Of a DNA stretch of 37,436 nucleotides, positions 15,970 to 23,772 are shown one piece after another. Every line of letters starts with the position of its first letter. Position 1 is the first letter of the stretch. The position numbers were made by a program, and so were the translations under genes. This stretch comes from Alkalibacterium sp. (GTDB taxonomy: Bacteria > Bacillota > Bacilli > Lactobacillales > Carnobacteriaceae_A). Below the pieces are notes generated by a model, which was not told the origin of the DNA, searched no databases, and saw only the letters and a program-made list of their open reading frames with translations. The stretch spans positions 1-37,436 of the forward strand of contig RECC01000030.1 of assembly GCA_007692455.1 (NCBI GenBank), read 5' to 3'.

Positions 15970-16790
15970 TGAAAAAGAAAATCATTCCTGGCTTTCTTTT
16001 CTTAATAGGTCTGCTGTTCTTTCTCTACCCTTACATTGCACATTACGTTAATGATTATGCCATGCAACAGGAAATCGAGCAGTTCCAAACGGTTTCTGCT
16101 CAACCTGTCAATGAAGACGAGAAAAAGCAGCTCTATGACGACATGATGGAGTATAACCGCTCATTGGTTCAGAACAGCCAGAACAACATTGAAGATGCCT
16201 TTACAGACGAGGTAGTCGCATCTAATGCTTTTTATCAACATGAAGGCGAAGGAGATATAGACACTGGCGAAGTTAATGATATGAATACAGAGAGCAATGA
16301 CGGAAAAGATATTGGTGGTGACGACTATACTGTCGAATCTTCCCGTTCAGAAATCAGTTCGTCCGGCTCACAATTATCATCTTTCGGCACTTCCTTTTAC
16401 TTCTATATCCGTATTCCAAAAATTAACGTTGAACTGCCAATCTATGTGGGCGCATCAGATGACAACCTGATGAAAGGAGCTGCCGTTGTATCCGGCTCTT
16501 CCCTTCCACTAGGCGGGCAAGGTTCACACTCCGTTATCGCAGCCCATAGAGGAACGCTGCATCACCGCATGTTCCTTGATTTGGACCGGTTAAACTCGGG
16601 AGATCTTTTCGAAATCCATACAATGGATGGCAAACTGGTCTACCGCGTGACAGGAACAAAAGTTGTTTATCCGAATGAAGTCGATACGTTAACCATAAGG
16701 CAGGATAAAGACCTGGTTACACTGGTCACTTGTCTTAAATATCCGATGAATGATAGACGTCTCTTAGTCTACGGCGAGCGGGTCGAGTAA
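15969..16790 (+). CDS. Second class C-like sortase with an extended acidic insert
   Basis: A 273-residue sortase whose ATG at 15969 shares its A with the TAA of the previous gene; AAAGGAGG precedes it. A membrane segment is at about 5-25. The lid region reads DAF (76-78) instead of DPF/DPW. It is followed by a Gly/Ser/acidic stretch (about 79-138) much longer than the linker in the first sortase. Catalytic residues H193 (AAHRG), C255 (TLVTCLKY) and R264 are in place. Unlike the first sortase it ends right after the catalytic domain (VYGERVE), without a second membrane segment. It could attach the large adhesin, polymerise the backbone alternately, or anchor the fibre; the sequence does not decide. 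Confidence 0.9.
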   Translation: MKKKIIPGFLFLIGLLFFLYPYIAHYVNDYAMQQEIEQFQTVSAQPVNEDEKKQLYDDMMEYNRSLVQNSQNNIEDAFTDEVVASNAFYQHEGEGDIDTGEVNDMNTESNDGKDIGGDDYTVESSRSEISSSGSQLSSFGTSFYFYIRIPKINVELPIYVGASDDNLMKGAAVVSGSSLPLGGQGSHSVIAAHRGTLHHRMFLDLDRLNSGDLFEIHTMDGKLVYRVTGTKVVYPNEVDTLTIRQDKDLVTLVTCLKYPMNDRRLLVYGERVE

Positions 16791-16825
16791 ACGAATCGGT
16801 TTCCACTAAAAATGACATAGTGAAG

Positions 16826-16863
16826 GACAAGCCTGCGTTTGGGACCGCAGGCTTGTCTTTATG
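16826..16863 (+). terminator. Terminator of the pilus operon
   Basis: GACAAGCCTGCG (16826-16837) pairs perfectly with CGCAGGCTTGTC (16846-16857) around an 8-nt loop, followed by TTTATGTTTT. Confidence 0.92.
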
Positions 16864-16911
16864 TTTTCAAACCGATTTTAAAAAAGTATTATTGGTCTTA
16901 TGCAGGAACTC

Positions 16912-17193
16912 AACGTAAATTTAACACTGGGTAGTGGCTAAACCGCATTTTGTCCGGTAACCCGTGCAGCTTAATCGTACGAGTTCCAGGTCAATGCTTC
17001 CTTATACCGGAACCCGGATATAATTCGCCAGTGAGTTACGGGTGTAAGCTATCTTGACCCGTAACTCAACTAAAAAAAGTCCGTGAGTACCCGTCTTACG
17101 ACTCTTTACCAGGAACTCAACTCGATGGTTTTACTGAGTCTTGGCACAAAAATCAGTTAACCCCAACCCACCGATCATCACTATCTGAGTTCC
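16912..17193. repeat. Array of palindromes with AACTC/GAGTT core
   Basis: This fills most of the 500-base gap between the pilus operon and the next gene. Pairs seen: GGAACTC (16914-16920) with GAGTTCC (16981-16987); a perfect 12-bp pair TGAGTTACGGGT (17032-17043) and ACCCGTAACTCA (17057-17068); GGAACTCA (17112-17119) with TGAGTTCC (17186-17193). AACTCAAC occurs three times as a direct repeat. A further ATACGC/GCGTAT hairpin sits near 17219-17240. No open reading frame or T run explains them. Confidence 0.75.
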
Positions 17194-17291
17194 CTCTAAA
17201 AGGGCTTAAAGAAGATACATACGCGCTGCCGGTGCGTATAATCGACTCAAAAACGATATTTTTACTTAGAAAAATAAAAATCCAGTTTAGT

Positions 17292-17456
17292 TTACTCTTT
17301 ATCTGCTTTATAAATATAGGACTCTATAATCGTGACCAGTAAGAACACACTTATTAATGCAAATACGTTTGAATTTTCACCTAGAAAGGCAAATATAACA
17401 GCCGGAATCATCGCTACTAAAAACATTTTCCAAAATTTTGGTGTCTTTGTTTTCAT
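17292..17456 (-). CDS. Small two-segment membrane protein, unknown function
   Basis: A 54-residue protein. The ATG at 17456 follows GAGGAG at seven bases, and the upstream in-frame codons fall within a leader hairpin. Two hydrophobic segments (about 10-25 and 30-45) are separated by GENSN, with a basic start (MKTKTPKFWK) and a charged end (YKADKE), which suggests a membrane hairpin. I do not recognise a family. It stands alone between the pilus operon and jag, in the orientation of jag. It has a plausible promoter and a leader stem-loop. The strong ribosome site is the main reason to believe it is real. Confidence 0.6.
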   Translation of the reverse strand: MKTKTPKFWKMFLVAMIPAVIFAFLGENSNVFALISVFLLVTIIESYIYKADKE

Positions 17457-17474
17457 ACTTATTCTCCTCTTCTT

Positions 17475-17507
17475 AACTGAGAGTTTTTCGCACACTGAAA
17501 CTCAGTT
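17475..17507 (-). promoter_or_regulatory. Leader stem-loop before the small membrane protein
   Basis: AACTGAG then TTT, and AAACTCAGTT (17498-17507), form a 10-bp stem with a 2-nt bulge that ends just before the ribosome site. The stem again carries the AACTC/GAGTT core of the neighbouring array. Confidence 0.45.
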
Positions 17508-17527
17508 ACTGTGAATGATTCGTCGAT

Positions 17528-17557
17528 AGATTATGAACTATTGTAAAATACTCTCAA
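17528..17557 (-). promoter_or_regulatory. Putative promoter of the small membrane protein
   Basis: On the minus strand TTGAGA (17552-17557), an 18-bp spacer and TAATCT (17528-17533) lie upstream of the leader stem-loop. Confidence 0.4.
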
Positions 17558-17630
17558 TAATAACGTAACAAAATTATTTAGGGAAAGCAAACAAACAAAT
17601 AGGTATCACTGTCTTGTTGATTACAGATAT

Positions 17631-17663
17631 AAAAAAAAAGAGTGAGTTCAACGGAACTCACTC
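17631..17663 (-). terminator. Terminator after jag
   Basis: GAGTGAGTT (17640-17648) pairs with AACTCACTC (17655-17663) around a 6-nt loop. On the minus strand it is followed by nine U. It closes the rpmH-rnpA-yidC-jag cluster. Confidence 0.92.
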
Positions 17664-17678
17664 CTCTAATTAGTGCTT

Positions 17679-18644
17679 TTAAATTTTAAATTCGTCTTCC
17701 TTAGAAGGTTCAACCACCAGATAACGGTGCGGTTCTTTACCTTCTGAATGTGTCTGCACGCCTTTATGCTGATTCAGGAAACGGTGAATCTGCTTGCGTT
17801 CGTGAGCAGGCATCGGTTCAAGAATAACTGGACGCTTGGTGCGTCTAACCTTTTCAGCTGTTCGTGTTGCCAGCTGTTCAACTGTTTTCTGGCGGCGATC
17901 ACGATAATTTTCAGCATCCACTTTTGCATACAATTTGTTGTCTGCTTCCTGATGCAATTGGATTTGCGCCAGTGTCTGAAGACTATTCAACACTTTCCCG
18001 TGGCGGCCGATAATCAGTCCGGCATCTTCTGTATCAATAACATACTGAACACGTCGGTCATTGCGTTTCACGGTGATGGTAACATCCTCAACGCCCATTT
18101 TATCAGTGATGCGCTGAAGGTAGTCAGCCACGCTTTGAATGGCTTTTTCATCTGTTTCGTTTAAGACGACTTCTTTTCTGACTGGCTTGCTGTCTTTTGG
18201 CTCATCGTCTTTATCCTGTTTCTCCCCGGAATCGTCTTTCTTCATTTCAGAAGGCTTTTGGTCAGCTGTTTTTGTTCCGGCTGCCTCTTCAGTTTCTTCT
18301 TCTTGAGTTTCGTCCTTAGCCTCTTCTTTTGCTTCCAGCACTTTTTCAGGGCTTTCTGCAACAGGTTCAACGACCGGTTTGGATGGCTTTTCGTCCATTT
18401 TGATAGTGGATTCTTTGTCTTCATTTAATAGCATTTCTTTAGTAACAAATTCCTGTACAGCGTTTTTTGCATTCTTTCTTTTAACCACCACTACAGCATC
18501 TCTTTGTCCAATACCTAAAAATCCTTTTTTGGATTCCTGAGTAATCGAGATATCTGCATTGTCGCGACTGATGCCTAATGCCTTGAGTCCTTTTGCAATT
18601 GCTTCTTCGGTAGTAGCTGCCTGAGCGGTATACTTGTCCTTCAT
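17679..18644 (-). CDS. jag: Jag/KhpB (EloR-type) RNA-binding protein
   Basis: A 321-residue cytoplasmic RNA-binding protein; in streptococci and lactobacilli the family controls cell elongation together with KhpA. The start ATG at 18644 follows GGGGGA. The Jag_N domain (about 5-55) contains KKGFLGIG (39-46). A long acidic, Lys/Glu-rich linker covers about 70-155. A KH domain (about 158-240) has IIGRHGK (211-217) in place of the canonical GxxG. An R3H domain (about 245-310) has the RxxxH motif at R283/H287. It lies 73 bases behind yidC. In most Firmicutes mnmE-mnmG would follow; here a terminator and the small membrane protein do. Confidence 0.95.
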   Translation of the reverse strand: MKDKYTAQAATTEEAIAKGLKALGISRDNADISITQESKKGFLGIGQRDAVVVVKRKNAKNAVQEFVTKEMLLNEDKESTIKMDEKPSKPVVEPVAESPEKVLEAKEEAKDETQEEETEEAAGTKTADQKPSEMKKDDSGEKQDKDDEPKDSKPVRKEVVLNETDEKAIQSVADYLQRITDKMGVEDVTITVKRNDRRVQYVIDTEDAGLIIGRHGKVLNSLQTLAQIQLHQEADNKLYAKVDAENYRDRRQKTVEQLATRTAEKVRRTKRPVILEPMPAHERKQIHRFLNQHKGVQTHSEGKEPHRYLVVEPSKEDEFKI

Positions 18645-18717
18645 TTATACTATCCCCCATTCAAATCTCTGTTTCTCATTCATTTTACCAAATTCAAAAC
18701 AATAAGTCAGAAGAATT

Positions 18718-19563
18718 CTATTTTTTAACGTTTCTGCCATATTTTTGAGCACGTTTCATTGCTTTTCTTCGCTGACGTTCAGCTTCGCGTTCCTGCTCTT
18801 CTTTCGTTTGGCGTTCTTTTCTGATTTTAAAAGGATTCTGGAACAATAATGTCTGAATCACTGAAAAACCGTTTGATACTGTAAAGTAAAGAGCCAAAGC
18901 ACTGGAAAGTCTGAATGTAATGAAAACGATGAACAACGGCATAACGTAGGTCATGATTTTATTACTTTCTGTTGCTCTACCCATGCTCATTAATACAGAG
19001 TGACCCAGTGTGAACAGACCCGCCAGCAATGGTAGGATGAAATAAGGATCGGGCTGACCCAGATTTACCCATAGGAAATCGCCTGTTGCCAGAATCGGCG
19101 TACGGTTAACTGCCTGATACAAGGCAATGAAAACCGGCATTTGAATTAGCATCGGCAGACAGCCCATGTATGGGTTAACGCCTGCTTCACTGTATAAGCG
19201 TTGCTGCTCTTCTTTAAATTTTTCCTGCGTTTCAGCATCTTTAGATGGATACTTTTGTTTCAACTCTTCCATCTGAGGATTAATTTCATTCATCTGCTGC
19301 ATATTTTTTTGCTGGATGTTCGTGAACGGAATCAGCATTGCACGAATAATTGCTGTCACAACGATAATACCTATACCGTAATTTTCACCAAAAAGATTCG
19401 ATACCCAGATAATCGCACGGGCGAAGTTATAAATAATGACGCCTTCCCATATTCCCGTACTTTCAGAACTAATCGGTTCCGTTCCACACGCTGATAAAAA
19501 CACAATTAATGACAGCATGCCAATTGCCAGTAGCAATCGCTTACGTTTCTTTAAAAATTCCAC
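18718..19563 (-). CDS. yidC: Membrane protein insertase YidC/OxaA (lipoprotein type)
   Basis: A 281-residue insertase that helps proteins enter the membrane with or without SecYEG. The start is GTG at 19563 with AGAGGAAAG before it. A lipoprotein signal ends in LSAC, with the modified cysteine at C26. Five membrane segments follow, with the conserved positively charged groove residue R74 (TAIIRAMLIPF). The cytoplasmic loop contains MNEINPQMEELKQKY. NPYMGCLPMLIQMPVF is the family signature. The C-terminal tail is basic (ERQRRKAMKRAQKYGRNVKK). It follows rnpA by 59 bases, the conserved arrangement. Confidence 0.96.
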   Translation of the reverse strand: MEFLKKRKRLLLAIGMLSLIVFLSACGTEPISSESTGIWEGVIIYNFARAIIWVSNLFGENYGIGIIVVTAIIRAMLIPFTNIQQKNMQQMNEINPQMEELKQKYPSKDAETQEKFKEEQQRLYSEAGVNPYMGCLPMLIQMPVFIALYQAVNRTPILATGDFLWVNLGQPDPYFILPLLAGLFTLGHSVLMSMGRATESNKIMTYVMPLFIVFITFRLSSALALYFTVSNGFSVIQTLLFQNPFKIRKERQTKEEQEREAERQRRKAMKRAQKYGRNVKK

Positions 19564-19595
19564 AGTTCTTTCCTCTTTTCCATGATTCTTGATTC

Positions 19596-19624
19596 AGTTC
19601 CAGAATATTAGCTGGAACTTTTTT
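19596..19624 (+). terminator. Stem-loop in the rnpA-yidC gap with a plus-strand T run
   Basis: AGTTCCAG (19596-19603) pairs with CTGGAACT (19612-19619), followed by six T on the plus strand. The flanking genes are on the minus strand, so in their mRNA it is a plain hairpin. As a terminator it would stop antisense transcription. Confidence 0.45.
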
Positions 19625-19970
19625 ATTGATTAAGTAATTCAGCTTTGTTCATTACATGAAGCAGACTTTTTTTTATTTCATGAAAGTCCATTTGTGCAGC
19701 CGGTTTTCTTGCAATCACAATAAAGTCAATTTCCGGCTTAATTTTATCTTCCTGATTCAGTTCGATCAGAACATGACGGATTTTGCGTTTAATGTCATTA
19801 CGCTTTACTGCATTTCCCATTTTCTTTCCAACAGATAAACCGACACGAAAATGAGCCTGTCCTTCTTTAGGCAGGGCGTAAATAACAAACTGTCTATTGG
19901 CCATCGATTTTCCCTGATGAAAGACCTTCTGAAAGTCCGCTTCTTTTTTAACCCTATAAGCTTTTTTCAT
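19623..19970 (-). CDS. rnpA: Ribonuclease P protein component
   Basis: A 115-residue basic protein that binds the RNase P RNA and helps it cut the 5' leader from pre-tRNA. The ATG at 19970 has GGGGGA close upstream. The signature [20 protein letters not shown] lies at 44-63 and includes the RNR-type motif (KRN at 56-58). Length is typical (about 115-120). It lies between yidC and rpmH. The gap to rpmH is 355 bases, unusually long for this pair, and holds an inverted-repeat element and a terminator. Confidence 0.96.
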   Translation of the reverse strand: MKKAYRVKKEADFQKVFHQGKSMANRQFVIYALPKEGQAHFRVGLSVGKKMGNAVKRNDIKRKIRHVLIELNQEDKIKPEIDFIVIARKPAAQMDFHEIKKSLLHVMNKAELLNQ

Positions 19971-20005
19971 GAATCCCCCATCTTTCTAAAATAAGAAAAG
20001 CGGAA

Positions 20006-20210
20006 CAAGTCCGTTTTGACACCTTTAAAATATTAGATTTGAGGCCCTGAATTGCTGAGCCTCTAGCATTTTAATGCGTAGAGACTCAGTATGCGGTATG
20101 TTATAGAAGAGCATCCCGCGCAATTGCTAATAGACTTGCTGCTTTAGCAGCTTAGTCATTTAGTATGCGTGAGCTGGCCTAATCTCGTTTTTTAAAAGGT
20201 GTCAGACTTG
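20006..20210. repeat. 205-bp element with inverted-repeat ends between rnpA and rpmH
   Basis: The left end (20006-20030) reads CAAGTC, then CGTTT, then TGACACCTTTAAAA. The right end (20190-20210) is the inverse, TTTTAAAAGGTGTCAGACTTG, lacking only the five inner bases. The pairing continues inward imperfectly (AGATT..AGGCC against GGCCTAATCT). The interior has further small hairpins, including GCTGC-TTTA-GCAGC. There is no coding capacity. It could be a miniature inverted-repeat element, or a structured RNA made as part of the rpmH-rnpA transcript. A related left-end motif occurs at 5641-5675. Confidence 0.65.
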
Positions 20211-20262
20211 AGCAGCTAGACAATATTTAATGAATATAAATTGATAATATATCAAAATAAGT

Positions 20263-20320
20263 AAAAAAAAAGACGACGTGCTCTCACTATAGCTATCAGT
20301 AAGAAGCTCCCGTCGCCTAT
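20263..20320 (-). terminator. Partial terminator after rpmH
   Basis: On the minus strand an imperfect stem (CGACG...CGTCG with inner GCT/AGC pairs) is followed by nine U. It would separate the abundant rpmH message from rnpA. Confidence 0.65.
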
Positions 20321-20325
20321 CGTCA

Positions 20326-20466
20326 TTAAGCAGAAATTCTATTTCTTCCTTTACGACGTCTGTTTTTCAATACTCTACGTCCGTTTTTAGTACTCATACG
20401 TTTTCTGAATCCATGCACTCTTTGACGTTTACGTTTTTTTGGTTGATATGTTAATCCTTGTGCCAT
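20326..20466 (-). CDS. rpmH: Ribosomal protein bL34
   Basis: A 46-residue very basic protein of the large ribosomal subunit. It begins [20 protein letters not shown], continues with [20 protein letters not shown] and ends NRISA. The ATG at 20466 follows AGGAGGTG at seven bases. The first residues differ from the common MKRTYQP start but keep the TYQPKKRKR core. It is the first gene left of oriC, transcribed away from it. Confidence 0.97.
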   Translation of the reverse strand: MAQGLTYQPKKRKRQRVHGFRKRMSTKNGRRVLKNRRRKGRNRISA

Positions 20467-20557
20467 CGGCGAACACCTCCTGAATCTTTCCTTAGTTCTC
20501 TGACTTTACGTTAAGCAAAATAGTGTTGACTGCTTTTCTATCTAGACAGACTATGTA

Positions 20558-20586
20558 ATTTTATATAATTTATTGTAATTTGTCAA
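20558..20586 (-). promoter_or_regulatory. Promoter of rpmH
   Basis: On the minus strand a consensus TTGACA (20581-20586), a 17-bp spacer and TAAAAT (20558-20563) lie about 90 bases before rpmH. Confidence 0.8.
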
Positions 20587-20615
20587 GTCTCTCTCCTTGA
20601 TTAAAGAATTATTTT

Positions 20616-20991
20616 TCTTTTTTTGTCCACATTTTCTAATCCCCGCGTTTTAAAAATCTGTCCAAACTGGTCATCCACAGTATTTTTTGTCCCGAAAAGA
20701 TATCCACATGTGTCTAACAACTGTCACGCCTATTTTTTCTCTGCACAGGTTCGTACACAAGTTACCCACAGGTCCACAGGGTGTTTACAGAACTCATGCA
20801 CATGCTCCCTAGCGCTGTGGATAACCTTCTAAACTACTGATGTGTCAGTCTTAAAAAGCACTTACTTGTCCACAGTTCCCTGTTAAAGAACAAGTATTAT
20901 TGAAAACAATACACACCTTTTCATGTCCTGTGGATATCTTTCTTTACAGCCTGTAGAAAATTTATTAACAATCAAAATCGACTGTGGAAAA
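20616..20991. other. oriC: Origin region: DnaA-box cluster upstream of dnaA
   Basis: One perfect box TTATCCACA (20816-20824, minus strand) is accompanied by single-mismatch boxes at 20623-20631, 20671-20679, 20700-20708, 20762-20770, 20866-20874, 20929-20937 (minus) and 20983-20991 (minus). AT-rich DNA lies at about 20940-20980. With the cluster behind dnaA this gives the two-part origin known from Bacillus. The dnaA promoter must lie here too; TAAAAT at 21008-21013 is a candidate -10 box, but I see no good -35. Confidence 0.85.
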
Positions 20992-21045
20992 GTATTTCCA
21001 TCCGTGATAAAATAATAAAGCATCTTATCGGCGAGGAGGAATAGA

Positions 21046-22380
21046 ATGGACGATTTACATAAAACATGGAATTATTTACAAGAAAAATTCAGTGAAACAT
21101 TATCTAAAGTCAGCTACGATACGTGGATTCAAAGTGCAAGCCTCGTCCGAATAACTGATAACTCAGTGACCATTGAAGTCCCTTCTACTCTACACAAGGA
21201 ATATTGGAAAAATAACTTATCCACTAGAGTAGTTGAATATTTATATGAATTTCTAGGCCGGGAGCTCTCTCCCCTATTTGTAACAACTGATGAACAGTCT
21301 GCGCAGGACAAAAAAGAGGATCAGGAAGCCCTGAACGTTTTTGAAACCCAGCCTGTCTCCAGTACATTAAATAGTAAATACACATTTGACACCTTTGTTA
21401 TTGGTAAAGGCAATCAGATGGCTCACGCAGCTGCACTGGTTGTCGCCGAAGAACCCGGGACGATTTACAATCCCCTCTTCTTCTATGGAGGAGTTGGACT
21501 TGGGAAGACTCACCTGATGCATGCGATTGGTCACCAGTATCTGCAAATTAAGCCCAATGCCCGCATTAAATATGTATCGAGTGAAAATTTCGCCAACGAC
21601 TTCATCAACTCTATTCAAAACCGGACACAGGAAAAATTCCGACAGCAGTACCGAAATGTCGATTTGCTATTAGTAGATGACATTCAATTTTTTGCGGACA
21701 AGGAAGGAACGCAGGAAGAATTCTTCCATACCTTCAATGCTCTCTATGATGACCGCAAACAGATTGTATTAACCAGTGACAGACTACCGAATGAAATTCC
21801 TAAACTACAAGAACGGCTCGTTTCCCGTTTTGCCTGGGGACTGTCAGTTGACATTACGCCTCCGGATCTGGAAACACGCATCGCGATTCTTAGAAAAAAA
21901 GCCAATGCTGAAGGTCTTGAAATTCCTAATGACACGCTCAGCTATATTGCCGGTCAGATTGATTCCAACATTAGAGAATTGGAAGGCGCACTGGTTAGAG
22001 TCCAGGCCTACTCCGCCATTCAGCGCAGCGACATTACCACAAGCCTCGCAGCTGATGCTCTGAAAAGTATGGTCAAAGGCGACGCGAAACAGAACGTCTC
22101 CATTGCAACCATCCAGCAGAAAGTCTGCAAGTACTATCAGATTTCCCTGGCTGATTTGAAAGGCAAAAAACGCGTCAGACAAATCGTTATGCCCCGCCAG
22201 ATTGCCATGTATCTGTCCAGAGAACTGACCAGTACTTCTCTGCCTAAAATTGGTAAGGAGTTCGGCGGCAAGGATCATACAACCGTTATTCATGCGCATG
22301 AGAAAATTAAAAAGGCATTAAATAATGAAACAGACAGTGAGTTAAGAGATCAAATAGAAGAAATCAAAAAGAGTTTGTAA
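21046..22380 (+). CDS. dnaA: Chromosomal replication initiator DnaA
   Basis: A 444-residue AAA+ protein that binds DnaA boxes and opens the origin. The ATG follows GAGGAGGA. Domain I (1-80) has KVSYDTWI. A short linker follows (about 82-110). Domain III has the Walker [10 protein letters not shown] (148-156), Walker [11 protein letters not shown] (DD at 211-212), and sensor regions. Domain IV ends with the DnaA signature [14 protein letters not shown] (about 406-419), which contacts the box. Box clusters flank the gene on both sides, as in autoregulated dnaA genes. Confidence 0.98.
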   Translation: MDDLHKTWNYLQEKFSETLSKVSYDTWIQSASLVRITDNSVTIEVPSTLHKEYWKNNLSTRVVEYLYEFLGRELSPLFVTTDEQSAQDKKEDQEALNVFETQPVSSTLNSKYTFDTFVIGKGNQMAHAAALVVAEEPGTIYNPLFFYGGVGLGKTHLMHAIGHQYLQIKPNARIKYVSSENFANDFINSIQNRTQEKFRQQYRNVDLLLVDDIQFFADKEGTQEEFFHTFNALYDDRKQIVLTSDRLPNEIPKLQERLVSRFAWGLSVDITPPDLETRIAILRKKANAEGLEIPNDTLSYIAGQIDSNIRELEGALVRVQAYSAIQRSDITTSLAADALKSMVKGDAKQNVSIATIQQKVCKYYQISLADLKGKKRVRQIVMPRQIAMYLSRELTSTSLPKIGKEFGGKDHTTVIHAHEKIKKALNNETDSELRDQIEEIKKSL

Positions 22381-22389
22381 TGAAAGAGC

Positions 22390-22482
22390 TGTGGATAACA
22401 GTTAAAGTTGAGCACATCTTTATGCACATGTTATCCACAAGTGGAAAACCTTTATTTCATACTCTTTTTTCTGTTTTCCACA
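22390..22482. other. DnaA-box cluster between dnaA and dnaN
   Basis: Perfect TTATNCACA boxes lie at 22390-22398 (minus), 22420-22428 (plus, TTATGCACA) and 22431-22439 (plus), with a one-mismatch box TTTTCCACA at 22474-22482. In Bacillus the unwinding site is next to this downstream cluster. TATAAT at 22526-22531 is a likely -10 box for dnaN. Confidence 0.88.
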
Positions 22483-22567
22483 GTATACACAGGCCCTACT
22501 ACTATTACTAAGTTATTTAATACTATATAATATAGGTTGGGTACTCATTTTTTATTGGAGGATGCAT

Positions 22568-23707
22568 ATGAAATTTACAGTTAATCGATCAGTATTTTTA
22601 AAAAAATTAAAAGATGTACAGCTAGCTGTTTCATCTCGTTCAACGATTCCTATATTGACAGGAATTAAGTTAATTGCCACAAATGAAGGAATTCAACTGA
22701 CAGGAAGCAATTCCGACATCTCTATTGAAACTTTTATACAGACAAAAGATGATCAGGCTAACTTGACAGTTGAAGAAGAAGGTCAGATTGTTCTCCAGCC
22801 TGCCCGTTTCTTCAGCGATATTGTCAACAAACTGCCTGACGAAAGTTTTACCGTTGAAGTAAAAGACAGAGTTCAGACAGCTATTACTTCTGCCTCGTCT
22901 TCTTTTCTTATTAATGGACTGGATGCGGCTAACTATCCGCACTTACCGGAAATTGATACGACGCAATCTTTTGCTTTACCTGTTAATCTGCTGAAAAAAA
23001 TAATCAAACAGACAGTCATTGCTGTTTCGACTCACGAAAGCCGACCTATCTTGACTGGTGTGCATCTGACAATTAATGACGGCAAGCTGAAAGCTGTTGC
23101 GACAGACAGCCACCGCTTAAGTCAGCGTGTCATTCCGATTGAAGGAACCGAATCGCTATCCTATAACCTGGTTATTCCAGGTAAAAGTCTGCAGGAACTG
23201 ACTCGCTTACTTGATGATGGTCTTGATGAAATTGAAGTGGCGATTGCAGAAAATCAGATACTATTTAAGACAGAAGATACCCTCTTCTATTCTCGCCTGC
23301 TTGAAGGAAATTACCCTGATACGGATCGACTGATTCCAGACTCATCTACGACTGAAGTCAAAGTGGATGCTCAGACACTCCTTGGTGCAGTTGAACGTGC
23401 GTCTCTTTTATCTCATGAAGGTAAAAATAACGTGGTTAAGTTGTCTGTTAAAGACAATACCGTTGAAATCACCGGTAATTCACCTGAAGTTGGTCGCGTA
23501 AACGAGCAAGTGTCGACTCATGAAATTAACGGAGAAGATATGGATATTTCATTTAACCCGGATTATCTGAAAGCTGCTTTGACAACTTTTGGAGCCGTAG
23601 ATATCACCATCAAGCTGATTTCCACCCTTCGTCCGTTTGTTTTAGTTCCAACTGAAGATGCGAACGAGTTCATTCAGCTCATCACACCAATCCGAACATC
23701 AACTTAA
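22568..23707 (+). CDS. dnaN: DNA polymerase III beta sliding clamp
   Basis: A 379-residue ring-forming clamp that tethers the replicative polymerase. The ATG at 22568 (MKFTVNRSVF) is chosen because GGAGG ends six bases before it. The ATG at 22562 touches the ribosome site, and family members start MKFT. The three clamp domains cover about 1-125, 128-245 and 247-379, with SSRTTIPILTGIK-like sequence (SSRSTIPILTGIK) near residue 23 and STHESRPILTGVHL at the second domain. It ends with an LITPIRT tail. A strong terminator follows, so dnaN is separated from recF. Confidence 0.98.
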   Translation: MKFTVNRSVFLKKLKDVQLAVSSRSTIPILTGIKLIATNEGIQLTGSNSDISIETFIQTKDDQANLTVEEEGQIVLQPARFFSDIVNKLPDESFTVEVKDRVQTAITSASSSFLINGLDAANYPHLPEIDTTQSFALPVNLLKKIIKQTVIAVSTHESRPILTGVHLTINDGKLKAVATDSHRLSQRVIPIEGTESLSYNLVIPGKSLQELTRLLDDGLDEIEVAIAENQILFKTEDTLFYSRLLEGNYPDTDRLIPDSSTTEVKVDAQTLLGAVERASLLSHEGKNNVVKLSVKDNTVEITGNSPEVGRVNEQVSTHEINGEDMDISFNPDYLKAALTTFGAVDITIKLISTLRPFVLVPTEDANEFIQLITPIRTST

Positions 23708-23719
23708 ATTTAAATTATG

Positions 23720-23757
23720 AAAAAGCGACAGCCCAATAAGCCGGCTGTCGCTTTTTT
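23720..23757 (+). terminator. Terminator after dnaN
   Basis: AAAAAGCGACAGCC (23720-23733) pairs with GGCTGTCGCTTTTT (23743-23756), followed by T. Its symmetric A and T runs let it work in both directions. Confidence 0.95.
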
Positions 23758-23772
23758 CTGTTCACTACTTAA

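Noticed and set aside
16912-17240. Remnant of an insertion sequence or retron
   Set aside because: No transposase or reverse transcriptase remnant in any frame and no paired ends with target duplication.
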